From positions 62,001 through 126,000 of the forward strand of contig CAZVZX010000010.1 in NCBI GenBank assembly GCA_964631235.1: a DNA stretch of 64,000 nucleotides. The letters run 5' to 3'. The notes under the pieces are model-generated. The model made no database searches. It was not told the DNA's origin and was given only the letters and a program-made list of their open reading frames with translations. This document shows positions 53,779 to 62,578 of this stretch, piece after piece. Position numbers and translations under genes: made by a program. This DNA comes from JARKPK01 sp964631235. Its GTDB lineage: Bacteria > Planctomycetota > Planctomycetia > Pirellulales > Thermoguttaceae. The stretch's first letter is position 1; the number at the start of each line of letters is the position of its first letter.

Positions 53779-55872
53779 ATGACCCGTATTAACACCAACG
53801 TCAGTTCGTTGACCGCGCAAAAGACTTTGGCTCGGTCTAACTCCCAGTTGCAAACCGCGTTGACTCGCTTGAGCACCGGTTTGCGGATCAACTCCGGCAA
53901 AGACGATCCGGCTGGTTTGATCGCCAGCGAAGTGCTGCGAAGCAACATCGCTTCCACCCAGAAGGCCATTTCGAACAGTGAACGGGCCAACCAGATCATC
54001 GGTACGGCCGACAGCGCTTTGGGCCAGGTGACCTCGCTGTTGACCGATATCCGCAGCCTGGTAACCGAGGCCGCCAACAAGGGCGCGATGAGCGACGAGC
54101 AGATCGCCGCCAACCAGTTGCAGATTGATGCCTCGCTGGAAGCCTTGAACCGGATCTCGCAATCGACCAACTTCCAAGGCCGCCGCTTGCTTGACGGCAG
54201 CTTGGATTTCGTCGTCAACCCCGGCGCGGGCATGTCGGCGGTTTCCGACCTTCAGATCGACTCGGCCATGCTGCCCGCCTCAGGCTCGCTGGCGGTCAAC
54301 GTCGATGTCACCTCGGCCGCCACGCAGGCGAAGATCACCAACACCGGCTTCACCGCCGGCGCCCAAGCCGTCACCACCTTCAGCTTCGCCGCAGGTGCCA
54401 AGGCGGCCAACGCCTCCAGCGACACGATTGAGCTGATCTCCAACTCGCTCACCTCTGGAGCCGGTGTGCAGATCAAGTTCGCCCAAAGCGGCTCCTTGGC
54501 CGCCAACACGGCCACGGTAGCGTACACGGCTGCCAACGAAATCACGTTCACCATCAGCACCGCGGGCGGCACGCCCGGTGTCACGGCCGCTTACCTGGCC
54601 AACTTGGTCAATACGTCGAGCGACCCGGACCTGAAGAACGCCTTCTACGCGGTGGGCACCGGCTCGGCGGGCAAGTTCGTCGGCACCGAATCTGCCGTGA
54701 CCACCGTGGCCGACAGCCTGAAGGTACAGGCGATCGCCTCCGGCGCCGATTACAACAACGTCGCCGTGTCCTTCAAGGTGGCCGACGTCGCCTCGCCGCA
54801 GGTCAGCTACGATTCGAGCACGCGGCAACTCGTGGTTACGATCGACGACAGCGCCGCGACCAACTTGTCGGATATTGCTTCGGCGATCGACGCGTATAAG
54901 GTGGCCGGTGTGCAGTTGTTCGACGCCACCGTGGTCGGTGGCGGCGGCGCGGCCCGCGGCCGCGTGTACACCACCGGCGGCGCCGATCGGTCGGCCAGCG
55001 GCAATACCGGCGCCAGCGGCGGCAACGCGCTGAACGGCGATTTGGTCTTCCAGCTCAGCAGCGACCGCGGCAGCCAAGTGTTCCGCTTCCAGGCGGGCAC
55101 CACGGTCGATCAGATCGTCAGCGCCATCAATCTGCAATCCGATGCGTCGGGCGCCGTGGCGAGCTACTCGGTCGCCAGCGGTGCAGCAACGCTCAACCTG
55201 CAATCGGTTTCTTATGGGTCCGACGCTTACGTCGCGGCCGACGTGATCAGCGAAGCCGCGGCCGGCACCTTCAAGGTGAACCTCAGCGCCACCCGCGGCG
55301 TGGGCACCGACATCGCCGCGACGATCAACGGCTTTACCGCCACGGGCAAGGGCAACACGCTGTCGATCAACTCGCCGGCGTTGAGCATGAAGGCCACGGT
55401 CGCCGACGGTTCGAGCACCGACTTCTCCTTCACCATCACCGGTGGTGGCGCGCTGTTCCAGCTCGGTCCCGATGTGGTCAGCACGCAGCAAGCCCGCGTC
55501 GGCATCGGCAGCGTGAACACGAGCAAGCTGGGCGGCGCCAGCGGGCGTCTCTATCTGCTCGGTTCGGGCGAAGCGGCCTCGTTGAAGAACGACGTGGCCC
55601 GCGCCGGCCGCATCGTCGATGAAGTGATGACCAAGGTAACCGGTCTCCGCGGTCGGTTGGGCGCGTTGCAGCGAACCACGATCGAGACCAACATGAAGAC
55701 GTTGGCCGACACGTTGGAGAACCTGACCGGTGCCGAAAGCTCGATCCGCGACGCCGACTTCGCGGCCGAAAGCGCGGCTCTGACTCGGGCCCAAATCCTC
55801 GTGCAATCCGGCACGTCGGTGTTGGCCATCGCCAACCAGAGCCCGCAAAACGTCTTGGCCCTGTTGCGGTAA
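53779..55872 (+). CDS. fliC: Flagellin with expanded central region
   Basis: 697 aa from ATG 53779. Residues 1-145 are the conserved D0/D1 arm: MTRINTNVSSLTAQKTLARS, then LSTGLRINSGKDDPAGLIAS. The C-terminal arm (about 575-697) includes SSIRDADFAAESAALTRAQI and ends SVLAIANQSPQNVLALLR. The middle (150-570) is Ala/Ser/Thr/Gly-rich and holds modules at about 214-305 and 313-405 similar to type 2 modules of FlgL (for example YNNVAVSF followed by YDSSTRQLVV), plus an IN-like module at 414-500. It polymerises into the filament after export. Located after fliW-csrA; a strong terminator hairpin follows. Confidence 0.96.
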   Translation: MTRINTNVSSLTAQKTLARSNSQLQTALTRLSTGLRINSGKDDPAGLIASEVLRSNIASTQKAISNSERANQIIGTADSALGQVTSLLTDIRSLVTEAANKGAMSDEQIAANQLQIDASLEALNRISQSTNFQGRRLLDGSLDFVVNPGAGMSAVSDLQIDSAMLPASGSLAVNVDVTSAATQAKITNTGFTAGAQAVTTFSFAAGAKAANASSDTIELISNSLTSGAGVQIKFAQSGSLAANTATVAYTAANEITFTISTAGGTPGVTAAYLANLVNTSSDPDLKNAFYAVGTGSAGKFVGTESAVTTVADSLKVQAIASGADYNNVAVSFKVADVASPQVSYDSSTRQLVVTIDDSAATNLSDIASAIDAYKVAGVQLFDATVVGGGGAARGRVYTTGGADRSASGNTGASGGNALNGDLVFQLSSDRGSQVFRFQAGTTVDQIVSAINLQSDASGAVASYSVASGAATLNLQSVSYGSDAYVAADVISEAAAGTFKVNLSATRGVGTDIAATINGFTATGKGNTLSINSPALSMKATVADGSSTDFSFTITGGGALFQLGPDVVSTQQARVGIGSVNTSKLGGASGRLYLLGSGEAASLKNDVARAGRIVDEVMTKVTGLRGRLGALQRTTIETNMKTLADTLENLTGAESSIRDADFAAESAALTRAQILVQSGTSVLAIANQSPQNVLALLR

Positions 55873-55919
55873 ACGATTTCGAGCCGATCGTTCGGTTCGA
55901 TCAAGCCCTAGCGATTTCA

Positions 55920-55956
55920 CGGCGGTCCGTCGCACGATGGTTGCGGCGGACCGCCG
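55920..55956 (+). terminator. Flagellin terminator hairpin
   Basis: Perfect 10-bp arms CGGCGGTCCG (55920-55929) and CGGACCGCCG (55947-55956) with a 17-base loop, 48 bases after the flagellin stop, followed by a T-rich stretch CTTTCTT. Confidence 0.65.
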
Positions 55957-56040
55957 CACGCTTTCTTGACCCGGCAGAACGTTGCGGTCGGCCGAGGTCT
56001 CCCGACGGCCTGATTCTCTCTGCGACGTTCCGTCCCTCGG

Positions 56041-57003
56041 TCACTCGAGCAACGCAACCGCCTTCTTCATCGCCCCTGCCACCGCCTCGAGCGCCTTGTC
56101 CGCCGGCATCGCGCGCAACGGCTGATAGAACGGCTCGGCACAAAGCGGCCCATCGTAGCCGATCGTCGCCAGCGACCGAAGAAACGCCTTTGTGTCGATC
56201 ACGCCGGTGGCGCACGGCAGTTCGCGACGGTTATCAATTTGTTCGTCGCGGGCGACGCCGGCCGGCGCATCGTTCAGGTGGCAGGCCACCACGTCTTCGT
56301 TACGGAGCGTGAGCAGATCGTCGGCCGTTTCGCCGGCCGTGTACCAGTGCCAACTATCGAGCAGAAAGCCGACATTGGGTTTGTTGATCTCGGCGATCAA
56401 TTCCTTAATTTCGGCCATCGAATGGATGAAGGGGAAGCGGCCGGCGGCCCACGACGTTTTCGGCCCGATGTATTCCAGGCCGAAGCGAAGCCCGTGGTCG
56501 CCCAACACCTCGGCAATCGCCCGCAACCGGCGAACATGCAGGCGGAAATTCGACAAATAGGTCAATGAATCGCTGCGCGGCGAGATCCAGGTGGCCGCCC
56601 GCGTCACACCCGCCCGTTGGGCCGCCTTGGCCCAGGCCGCCACGTCGCGGAGCAGTTCGGCGAATTGGGCGTCGTCGTCGCGGATGGTGAAGCCCCGCCC
56701 AGCGGCGCCCCAAACAAGCCCCAGCGACTTCAACTCGCCGAGAAGTTCGTTCAACGCACTGTCCGAGAGCTTGCCCAAAGCGTCCACGGCCGGGGCAACC
56801 GACTCGAAGCCATATTGCTTCGCCCAGCGAATCGCCTCGACGAGCGACGCCTTGACGCCGATCATCCCGCAGTTCAAATCGATAGTGAATTTGCGGCGCA
56901 CCGGCCCCTCGGAGGCCGACGCACGCGATGCCGAGGCGGTGGCCGCCATAGCCGCGGCCGCACCGGCCGCTTTCAAAAAGTTGCGGCGGTTGGTCGTTGT
57001 CAT
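56041..57003 (-). CDS. Tat-exported sugar phosphate isomerase/epimerase-like TIM barrel
   Basis: 320 aa from ATG 57003 (AAGGAG 11 bases upstream). The N-terminus NRRNFLKAAGAAAAMAATAS is a twin-arginine signal, so the folded protein is probably exported. The barrel carries LRFGLEYIGP, FLLDSWHWY, ACHLNDAPAG and LCAEPFYQPL, whose Glu, Asp/His, His and Glu match the metal ligands of the xylose-isomerase-like superfamily. Substrate unknown. Exported TIM-barrel proteins of this sort are abundant in planctomycetes. Monocistronic by appearance; flagellin converges with it. Confidence 0.85.
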   Translation of the reverse strand: MTTTNRRNFLKAAGAAAAMAATASASRASASEGPVRRKFTIDLNCGMIGVKASLVEAIRWAKQYGFESVAPAVDALGKLSDSALNELLGELKSLGLVWGAAGRGFTIRDDDAQFAELLRDVAAWAKAAQRAGVTRAATWISPRSDSLTYLSNFRLHVRRLRAIAEVLGDHGLRFGLEYIGPKTSWAAGRFPFIHSMAEIKELIAEINKPNVGFLLDSWHWYTAGETADDLLTLRNEDVVACHLNDAPAGVARDEQIDNRRELPCATGVIDTKAFLRSLATIGYDGPLCAEPFYQPLRAMPADKALEAVAGAMKKAVALLE

Positions 57004-57210
57004 CGATGCACGCTCCTTGCAATAGTTGGACGCAGGGCCTTCGCAGCGGCACGCACTGGGTGATGTCTCTGCGTTTTGTATTTCGAACATCACGGCGGGA
57101 AATGCATGGCGAACCGACGCCTGTTCGCACGCGATTGCGATCACTCTCTTCGCGCTTGCGGCTTTTTTTGTGTTCGGACACGGCTCGGGGGATACTCCCG
57201 GAGCCGGGCG

Positions 57211-58620
57211 CTAACGTCGGCCCAGCTCGGCCGAGGCGAGCAACCGCTTGATCACCATAATGAACAGGCCGGTCAAACACAAGTTCAGGGCCAAACAAAG
57301 CATGGCCACCGTGACGATCGGCCCGCCGATCCCATAGCTCAGGCTCAGGATGAGCACGCCGGCGCCCACTTCGCCCCGCGGCCACAGGCCGATGGCCACG
57401 GCCAGGCGTTCCTGCCAAGTCGCCTCGCGGCGGTAGCATAACGCGGGAAACATCTTGCCGAGGTTGGCCAACACGGAAAGAACGACCACATGCACGGCGA
57501 TGATCGACCAACTGGGCATCGGCATCTGTGCGGTGTAGCTTTTCGAAACGCGATCCGGCGATGCCGACCCGCCGGGAAGATCGGAACGAGCCTGGGAATC
57601 GTCCGCCTTCGTGTCGTTAGAGCGGGCATCGTCGGTGGTCGGCGGTGCGGAAGGGGCCTGAATCGTCGGCCCCGGAAACTCGATTGGCCCCTGCTCGATC
57701 AATTCGGCTTCTTTCGGCGGGGCTGAAATCGGCAGGGCCGCTTTCACATTGCCCAGCACCGGCGGCATGCTCAATCCGACGAGCACCATGAACACGGCCG
57801 AAACGATCGTGGCCACGCGCTGCTCCTCGGGCGATTCCGGCCCTTCTTGATGGCCGGGACGAGTGTCGTCCACGTGCGGGTCGGTTCCCTCGGGCCGCGC
57901 CATCACACAGCCCAACACAAAGGCCGGCAGCAGCACTTCGAGATGAACCGGCACATGATAATCGATGTACCGGCTGGCCAAGTAGATCGCTTCGCTCACC
58001 GCCGTAATCGCCGTTCCATAGAACAGCACCCAAGGCCACGAATGCGGAATGCGCCACTGGTGCAGGTAACGCCACGCCAAGTAAAGCAGGCCGACCATCA
58101 CGATGACGATCCCGCCGAGCTGCCACGCCAACCCCACCATCAGCATCTTCAGCGGGATCATCAAAAGCACAGTGTCGAGATCGTCGAAGATGGCCAGCAC
58201 GCGCGCCTTGCGGAACAGCCAGGTGGCGCTGAGCCCGGCAGCGGCCAGCATCGAGAACAAAACACCGGCCGAGGTCGGCGCGGCAAACCGCGAGGCGAGC
58301 AGCGATTCTTTCCAGGCGGGCCAGTAGGTCCAGGCTTCCGAGGGCATCATCACCCACACGAAGTAGCCGCAGCAAAAGAGCCACGGGAAGGCCGCCGCTG
58401 TCATCGCCACCACATAGTCCCAACCGTACTGGCCCAGATTATCTTTGTCGATGTCGAACTCGTAGCCCACGTGAATCATGATGAACGACAGCGCGATCAT
58501 CGTCAGAATTTGCACGACCTCCGCGACGATCTTGTAATTCTCGCCCACGGCTCCCGGCAGCCACTGCGAGAGAGCGATTCCTGCGATCAACAAGACGGAA
58601 AACAAGGCTACCTTCTGCAT
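57211..58620 (-). CDS. Cation/proton antiporter (CPA-type)
   Basis: 469 aa with ten to eleven hydrophobic segments. Features include IMIHVGYEFDID in the second or third helix, SAGVLFSMLAAAGL, VLAIFDDLDTVLLMIPLKML (acidic residues in a membrane helix, as in Na+/H+ exchangers) and the C-terminal GLWPRGEVGAGVLILSLSYG. Two hydrophilic stretches interrupt it: 242-268 and 291-368, the latter Asp/Ser/Pro-rich and probably cytoplasmic. The ion is uncertain (Na+ or K+). The ppk2 gene lies upstream on the same strand, ending about 100 bases... away, so this could be a two-gene unit. Confidence 0.8.
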   Translation of the reverse strand: MQKVALFSVLLIAGIALSQWLPGAVGENYKIVAEVVQILTMIALSFIMIHVGYEFDIDKDNLGQYGWDYVVAMTAAAFPWLFCCGYFVWVMMPSEAWTYWPAWKESLLASRFAAPTSAGVLFSMLAAAGLSATWLFRKARVLAIFDDLDTVLLMIPLKMLMVGLAWQLGGIVIVMVGLLYLAWRYLHQWRIPHSWPWVLFYGTAITAVSEAIYLASRYIDYHVPVHLEVLLPAFVLGCVMARPEGTDPHVDDTRPGHQEGPESPEEQRVATIVSAVFMVLVGLSMPPVLGNVKAALPISAPPKEAELIEQGPIEFPGPTIQAPSAPPTTDDARSNDTKADDSQARSDLPGGSASPDRVSKSYTAQMPMPSWSIIAVHVVVLSVLANLGKMFPALCYRREATWQERLAVAIGLWPRGEVGAGVLILSLSYGIGGPIVTVAMLCLALNLCLTGLFIMVIKRLLASAELGRR

Positions 58621-58724
58621 CGTTCACCTTTCTACGGGTCGAGTCCGGCGCAAACGCCGGCACAATCCGGTCAAATCGCTGCCCCGTCGCGATGCCGCGG
58701 CCCGAATGGCAACCGTAGGCCGAT

Positions 58725-59606
58725 TCACGCTTCGTTGAGCAAACGCTCTTTCGCCGAAGCCAAGGCGGCCCGCTGCGATTCGCTAATCGTCGGAAAGGCC
58801 AACTTCAGGCTCTCGAGCTTGGCGACGATCGCCGCCCCGATTGCCAAATGGGTAAACCATTTGTGATCGGCCGGAACGACGTGCCACGGCGCCCAAGGCG
58901 TGCTCGTGCGGCTGAGCATCTCTTCGTAGGCGGCCATGTATTGGTCCCATCGCTGGCGCTCATCGACGTCGGCCGTGGAGAACTTCCAGTTCTTCTCGGG
59001 CTTGTCGATCCGCTCGAGGAAACGTTTTTTCTGTTCGTCCTTCGAGAGATGCAAGAAGAACTTGAGGATCACCGTGCCGTTTTCCACCAAGTGGCGTTCC
59101 ATCCGATTGATGTCGCGGAAGCGGCGTCGCCACACGTTGCCGCTTCGGGCCTGCGGCGGTAGTTGCTGCTTTTCCAACAGTTCGGGATGCACGCGGACGA
59201 CCAGCACTTCTTCGTAATACGACCGATTGAAAATGCCGATCTTTCCCCGCGGCGGCAAACGCAGCCAGCAGCGCCACAGGTAGTCGTGGTCGAGTTCCAA
59301 GGCCGAGGGAGCCTTGAAACTATGCACCTCGCAGCCCTGCGGGTTCACCCCGCTCATCACATGCTTGATGGCGCTGTCTTTCCCGGCGGCATCCATCGCC
59401 TGAAGAATGATGAGCACGCTGTGCGTGTTTTGCGCATAGAGCATCTCTTGAAGCCGCGCGAGCTTTTCGACATTCTTCGCCAACAGAGCACGCGCCGTTT
59501 CTCGATCGGGGATGTCGGCAGTGAATGCAGGGTCGTAGTCACGCGCCAAGACGATCTTTTTGCCCGGCGGCACCCGCAACGCTTTCACGAGTTTTTTCGT
59601 TTTCAT
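58725..59606 (-). CDS. ppk2: Polyphosphate kinase 2 (class III-like)
   Basis: 293 aa from ATG 59606. P-loop kinase fold: Walker A MDAAGKDS (71-78), followed by IKHVMSGVNPQGCEVHSFKA and LDHDYLWRCWLRLPPRGKIG, lid-type IFNRSYYEEVLVVRVHPE, and later VENGTVILKFFLHLSKDEQK. The GVNPQG and LDHDYLWR segments are closest to the class III PPK2 group, which uses polyphosphate to phosphorylate AMP and ADP. Complete length. A dyad symmetry lies directly upstream of the start. Confidence 0.9.
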   Translation of the reverse strand: MKTKKLVKALRVPPGKKIVLARDYDPAFTADIPDRETARALLAKNVEKLARLQEMLYAQNTHSVLIILQAMDAAGKDSAIKHVMSGVNPQGCEVHSFKAPSALELDHDYLWRCWLRLPPRGKIGIFNRSYYEEVLVVRVHPELLEKQQLPPQARSGNVWRRRFRDINRMERHLVENGTVILKFFLHLSKDEQKKRFLERIDKPEKNWKFSTADVDERQRWDQYMAAYEEMLSRTSTPWAPWHVVPADHKWFTHLAIGAAIVAKLESLKLAFPTISESQRAALASAKERLLNEA

Positions 59607-60036
59607 GCCGTAATTGTATCGTTGCGGGCAACGAAAAGCGAAGAGAGCATTGCTCGGACGACCCGATCGGCCGCGGATTGCCACCCGCAGCCGTCTGTTC
59701 TCAGCGAAACCGGTCGAGTGCGAATGGCCTCGGGCCGATGCTCGATTTAGCGACATCCCGATTGCCGAAGCTCTTTCTGCGCGGCCGGTCGAGCCGTTGA
59801 TCGTCTCGATCGCCGCCGACCGCCTCGGCCGCCGCCCCCATTTGCGTCCGGGCCTACTGGTTTGCTATAGTAGAACGCGAAAGTTCGGGCGTCGCCTTTT
59901 GATAGCTCCCGGCAACCGACAAAACGATGCCCGGTGCGCATCGCGGCCGCCGATCGAGCGATGCGTTGTGTGACGCATCATTGCGGTTCGGCCCGCGTTG
60001 GTTTTCCTCGATTGCATTCAGCCCGAGACAAGCGCC
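59607..60036. other. Divergent spacer between ppk2 and a small membrane protein gene
   Basis: 430 bases. Apart from the palindrome near the ppk2 start, I see no gene, repeat or convincing promoter. Confidence 0.45.
59613..59633 (-). promoter_or_regulatory. -10-like box and palindrome upstream of ppk2
   Basis: On the minus strand TACAAT lies at 59618-59613, and a perfect palindrome CGTTGC-GG-GCAACG covers 59620-59633. Both lie within 30 bases of the ppk2 ATG. A regulator could bind there, or the palindrome could form a hairpin in the leader. Confidence 0.35.
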
Positions 60037-60261
60037 ATGCGTTTCTCGATCTTGTTCCATCGTTTGCTGGCCGTTTCGGCTGCGGCCGCGCCCTGTCTTA
60101 TATGGCCTGCTTGCGTTGCAGCCGCCGAGAGCGACCGCGGGGGCAAATCCGGCTTCGGCGTTTGGCTGATGTGCTATACAGTCGTCTTTTTGTTCATTGT
60201 TCTGGGGCTGATGTTCCTGCTTCGGCCCAGTGGGCGGCGCGATCGGCCCAAGATGGAGTAA
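60037..60261 (+). CDS. Small membrane protein of unknown function
   Basis: 74 aa from ATG 60037. A signal-peptide-like N-terminus (LLAVSAAAAPCLIWPACVAA, probable cut after AAA) is followed by a short polar stretch and one membrane helix (GVWLMCYTVVFLFIVLGLMF), ending in basic residues. This fits a small single-pass membrane protein with its tail in the cytoplasm. I recognise no family. A GC-rich hairpin CCGGGG-CGG-CCCCGG follows at 60274-60288 and may end its transcript. Confidence 0.65.
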   Translation: MRFSILFHRLLAVSAAAAPCLIWPACVAAAESDRGGKSGFGVWLMCYTVVFLFIVLGLMFLLRPSGRRDRPKME

Positions 60262-60490
60262 TAAGCGTCGCGGCCGGGGCGGCCCCGGAAGCGCCATCGA
60301 CGGCCGGAAGGTTGCTTGCCCGGCAATCGATGGGGCCAAGCCTTCGGCAAATGTCGGGCGGTCGGCCGGCAATCAGGCCGTGTGCGAGTGATCTCTCGAT
60401 TGATCGACAGGGACCGGCTGCGTTCGACCGGATCGGCAGGGGCCGCGACCAGGCCGCACGCCGACGTGATTTCGTGTTGGTCGATGATGC

Positions 60491-61501
60491 ATGACTCGCT
60501 ATCGCACTTTTGACCGCAGCCGGCTGCGTCTGTTGCCGTTGGCTCAGCGTCGGCACGACATGACGGCCGACGAATGCCTGCCGCCCTCTGATCCCGCCGA
60601 GCCGTTCGAACATCCTGAATGGAACGAGCTGATCGCTCGATTGGCGGCCGCAAGGCACGCCGGCCGACCGATTGTATTGATGACCGGTGCGCATCCGATC
60701 AAGCTCGGGCTGGCGCCGTATCTCAACGACTTGATCGCCCGCGGCTGGATCACTCATGTGGCGACCAACGGCGCCGGGGTGATTCACGATTTTGAACTGG
60801 CCTATTTCCGCGGCTCGACCGAAAGCGTTGCCCATTACATCCGCGCCGGCCAGTTCGGGCTTTGGCAGGAAACCTCTCGATTGAACGATTTGGCCCGATC
60901 GGCGGCCGCTGCCGGCGACGGGCTGGGTGAGACGGTCGGGCGCACGATCGTCGAAGAATCGCCGCCGGGGCACCATCTGTCGATCGCGGCCGCGGCCTAC
61001 CGCGCCGGCATTCCGCTGACCTGCCATGTGGGCATCGGCAACGATATCGTCCACGAACACCCCAACTGCGACGGCGGTGCTTGGGGCGCAGCCAGCTACA
61101 CCGACTTTCTGATCTTCGCCGCGACGATCGAACGGCTCGAAGGCGGGGCGTTCCTCAATGTCGGAACGGCCGTGATGGGGCCCGAGGTCTATCTGAAGGC
61201 CTTGGCCATGGCCCGCAACGTCGCTCATCAGCACGGAGGCGACATTCGGCGGTTCACCACGGCGGTGTTCGACCTGGCCGACCTGCCGCCCGATTGGCGC
61301 CGCGGCACGCCGGGCAAGGATCATCCGCAATACTACTACCGACCTTGGAAGACGATTCTCGAACGAACCGTCGCCGACGGTGGGACGAGCTTCTTCTTCC
61401 GCGGCGACCACCGACGGACGATCCCCACACTGTGGCGCGACTTGGTGCGGCACGAGTCTTCGTTTACGGCCTCGCCCGAATCAGCGAGAAAATTGTCGTA
61501 A
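60491..61501 (+). CDS. Conserved protein of unknown function, possibly deoxyhypusine synthase-like fold
   Basis: 336 aa. Striking blocks are IVLMTGAHPIKLGLAPYLND, then THVATNGAGVIHDFELAYFR and YRAGIPLTCHVGIGNDIVHE, which look like an alpha/beta nucleotide-binding fold with Gly/His-rich active loops. The pattern suggests a relative of the DHS-like NAD/FAD-binding fold, but the lysine and other landmarks of true deoxyhypusine synthase are not evident, so this is inference. Residues 265-310 (WRRGTPGKDHPQYYYRPWKT) are Tyr/His-rich. No signal peptide. The small membrane protein lies upstream, and a deacetylase-like gene follows 108 bases downstream. Confidence 0.6.
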   Translation: MTRYRTFDRSRLRLLPLAQRRHDMTADECLPPSDPAEPFEHPEWNELIARLAAARHAGRPIVLMTGAHPIKLGLAPYLNDLIARGWITHVATNGAGVIHDFELAYFRGSTESVAHYIRAGQFGLWQETSRLNDLARSAAAAGDGLGETVGRTIVEESPPGHHLSIAAAAYRAGIPLTCHVGIGNDIVHEHPNCDGGAWGAASYTDFLIFAATIERLEGGAFLNVGTAVMGPEVYLKALAMARNVAHQHGGDIRRFTTAVFDLADLPPDWRRGTPGKDHPQYYYRPWKTILERTVADGGTSFFFRGDHRRTIPTLWRDLVRHESSFTASPESARKLS

Positions 61502-61560
61502 GCATCGTCGCCCGAAACGAGAGCCGGCGCCCGAGGTTGGGACCAGTGATAAAAATTGAT

Positions 61561-61578
61561 CAACGCACAATTGCGTTG
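61561..61578 (+). promoter_or_regulatory. Perfect dyad upstream of the deacetylase-like gene
   Basis: CAACGCA-CAAT-TGCGTTG, arms of seven bases with a four-base centre, 31 bases before ATG 61610. This is typical in size for an operator, or it forms a hairpin in the leader. Confidence 0.4.
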
Positions 61579-61609
61579 GGACGGAATATGAACACGGAGC
61601 AGTCGTTCA

Positions 61610-62416
61610 ATGCACTACGGTAAATCCTTCCTTGCTGTGTGGTTGATGGGCGTTTCGTTGTCGGGCATGGTCGTCCGCGGGGCGGAACTGCCGCCCAGCG
61701 GCCCGACCGCCGCCCGTCCGGCGCAAGCGATCATCCTGAAACTCGATGATGTTACGCCGCACGGCGCGCGCGACGGTTTGCCCGTGTCGCCGCGTTGGCA
61801 GCGCGTCGTCGATTTCGTCGAGCAGCAAGAGATCAAAGCGGCGCTGGGCGTCATCGGGTTCGCGCTGGAGGACGATAACGCGGCCTTCTTCGATTGGATC
61901 AAGCAGTTGCAGCGCAAGGGCCGGATCGAGTTCTGGAATCACGGCTACCGCAACCGCCGCGCCGAAGACAAGGCCGGCGAATTCGAGGGCGATTTCAACG
62001 AGCAACAGGCCGCCATCGCGCGAACGCAGCGATTGGCCAAAGAGAAACTGGGGATCGAACTGAAGGTCTTCGGCGCCCATTGGAGCGGCACGAACGAGGC
62101 GACCGCTCGCGCCCTGAACACCCAGCCGGAGATCACGATGGTGTTCTACGAGCCGCGCCAGGCCGAAAAGTTCGTCTTCGAGCGGGTGCTCACACTCGAG
62201 AATCCGACGTTCGTGCCTGATTTCGAAAAGTTCAAGCAGCTTTACGAATCGCGGGCCGCCGACAAACCGGTCTTGGCGCTTCAGGGCCACCCGAATGCCT
62301 GGGACGAATCGCGGTGGCAGGGATTCGTTCGTATCATCGAATACCTCAAGGCCCGCGGCTGCCGCTTTGTTTTGCCGTCGGAGTATTATGCCGAGGTCAA
62401 ATCGAAGCAGCGCTGA
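61610..62416 (+). CDS. Exported polysaccharide deacetylase-like protein
   Basis: 268 aa. Signal peptide with core FLAVWLMGVSLSGMVVRGAE. The catalytic-domain motifs are IILKLDDVTP (Asp pair of the NodB-like fold), RIEFWNHGYRN (His motif), FGAHWSGTNEATARAL and VLALQGHPNAW. The spacing resembles polysaccharide deacetylases of the DUF2334-like group rather than chitin deacetylases. It is expected to act on a glycan or related ester/amide in the periplasm or outside. Start at ATG 61610 with GGAGC 20 bases upstream. The substrate is unknown. Confidence 0.72.
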   Translation: MHYGKSFLAVWLMGVSLSGMVVRGAELPPSGPTAARPAQAIILKLDDVTPHGARDGLPVSPRWQRVVDFVEQQEIKAALGVIGFALEDDNAAFFDWIKQLQRKGRIEFWNHGYRNRRAEDKAGEFEGDFNEQQAAIARTQRLAKEKLGIELKVFGAHWSGTNEATARALNTQPEITMVFYEPRQAEKFVFERVLTLENPTFVPDFEKFKQLYESRAADKPVLALQGHPNAWDESRWQGFVRIIEYLKARGCRFVLPSEYYAEVKSKQR

Positions 62417-62481
62417 CATCAGTGTGTTCGCACCAGCAGGCAAGCTCCCGGCGCGCGATCGGCAGCCGACGGCGGACTCTC

Positions 62482-62578
62482 AGCAGCCCGTTGAATAGCT
62501 CGGTTCCGGCGGCGGCCCGCGAAGCCCGCCAAAAAAAGGATGGCTGCAAACCCAAAACTGACTCGCTCAACGGGCGAT
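62482..62578. repeat. Dispersed repeat family B, copy 3 (at the flavoprotein stop)
   Basis: About 97 bases, beginning AGCAGCCCGTTGAATAG and ending CTCGCTCAACGGGCGATT, imperfect inverted repeats. Internal block GGCTGCAAACCCAAAACTGA aligns with copies 1 and 2. Its right end touches the stop codon of the minus-strand flavoprotein gene (62578-62580), and its left end is 65 bases after the deacetylase-like gene. Confidence 0.65.

Noticed and set aside
54280..55959. 559-codon minus-strand frame
   Set aside because: Antisense to flagellin, which has complete terminal arms; the shadow has no recognisable motif.
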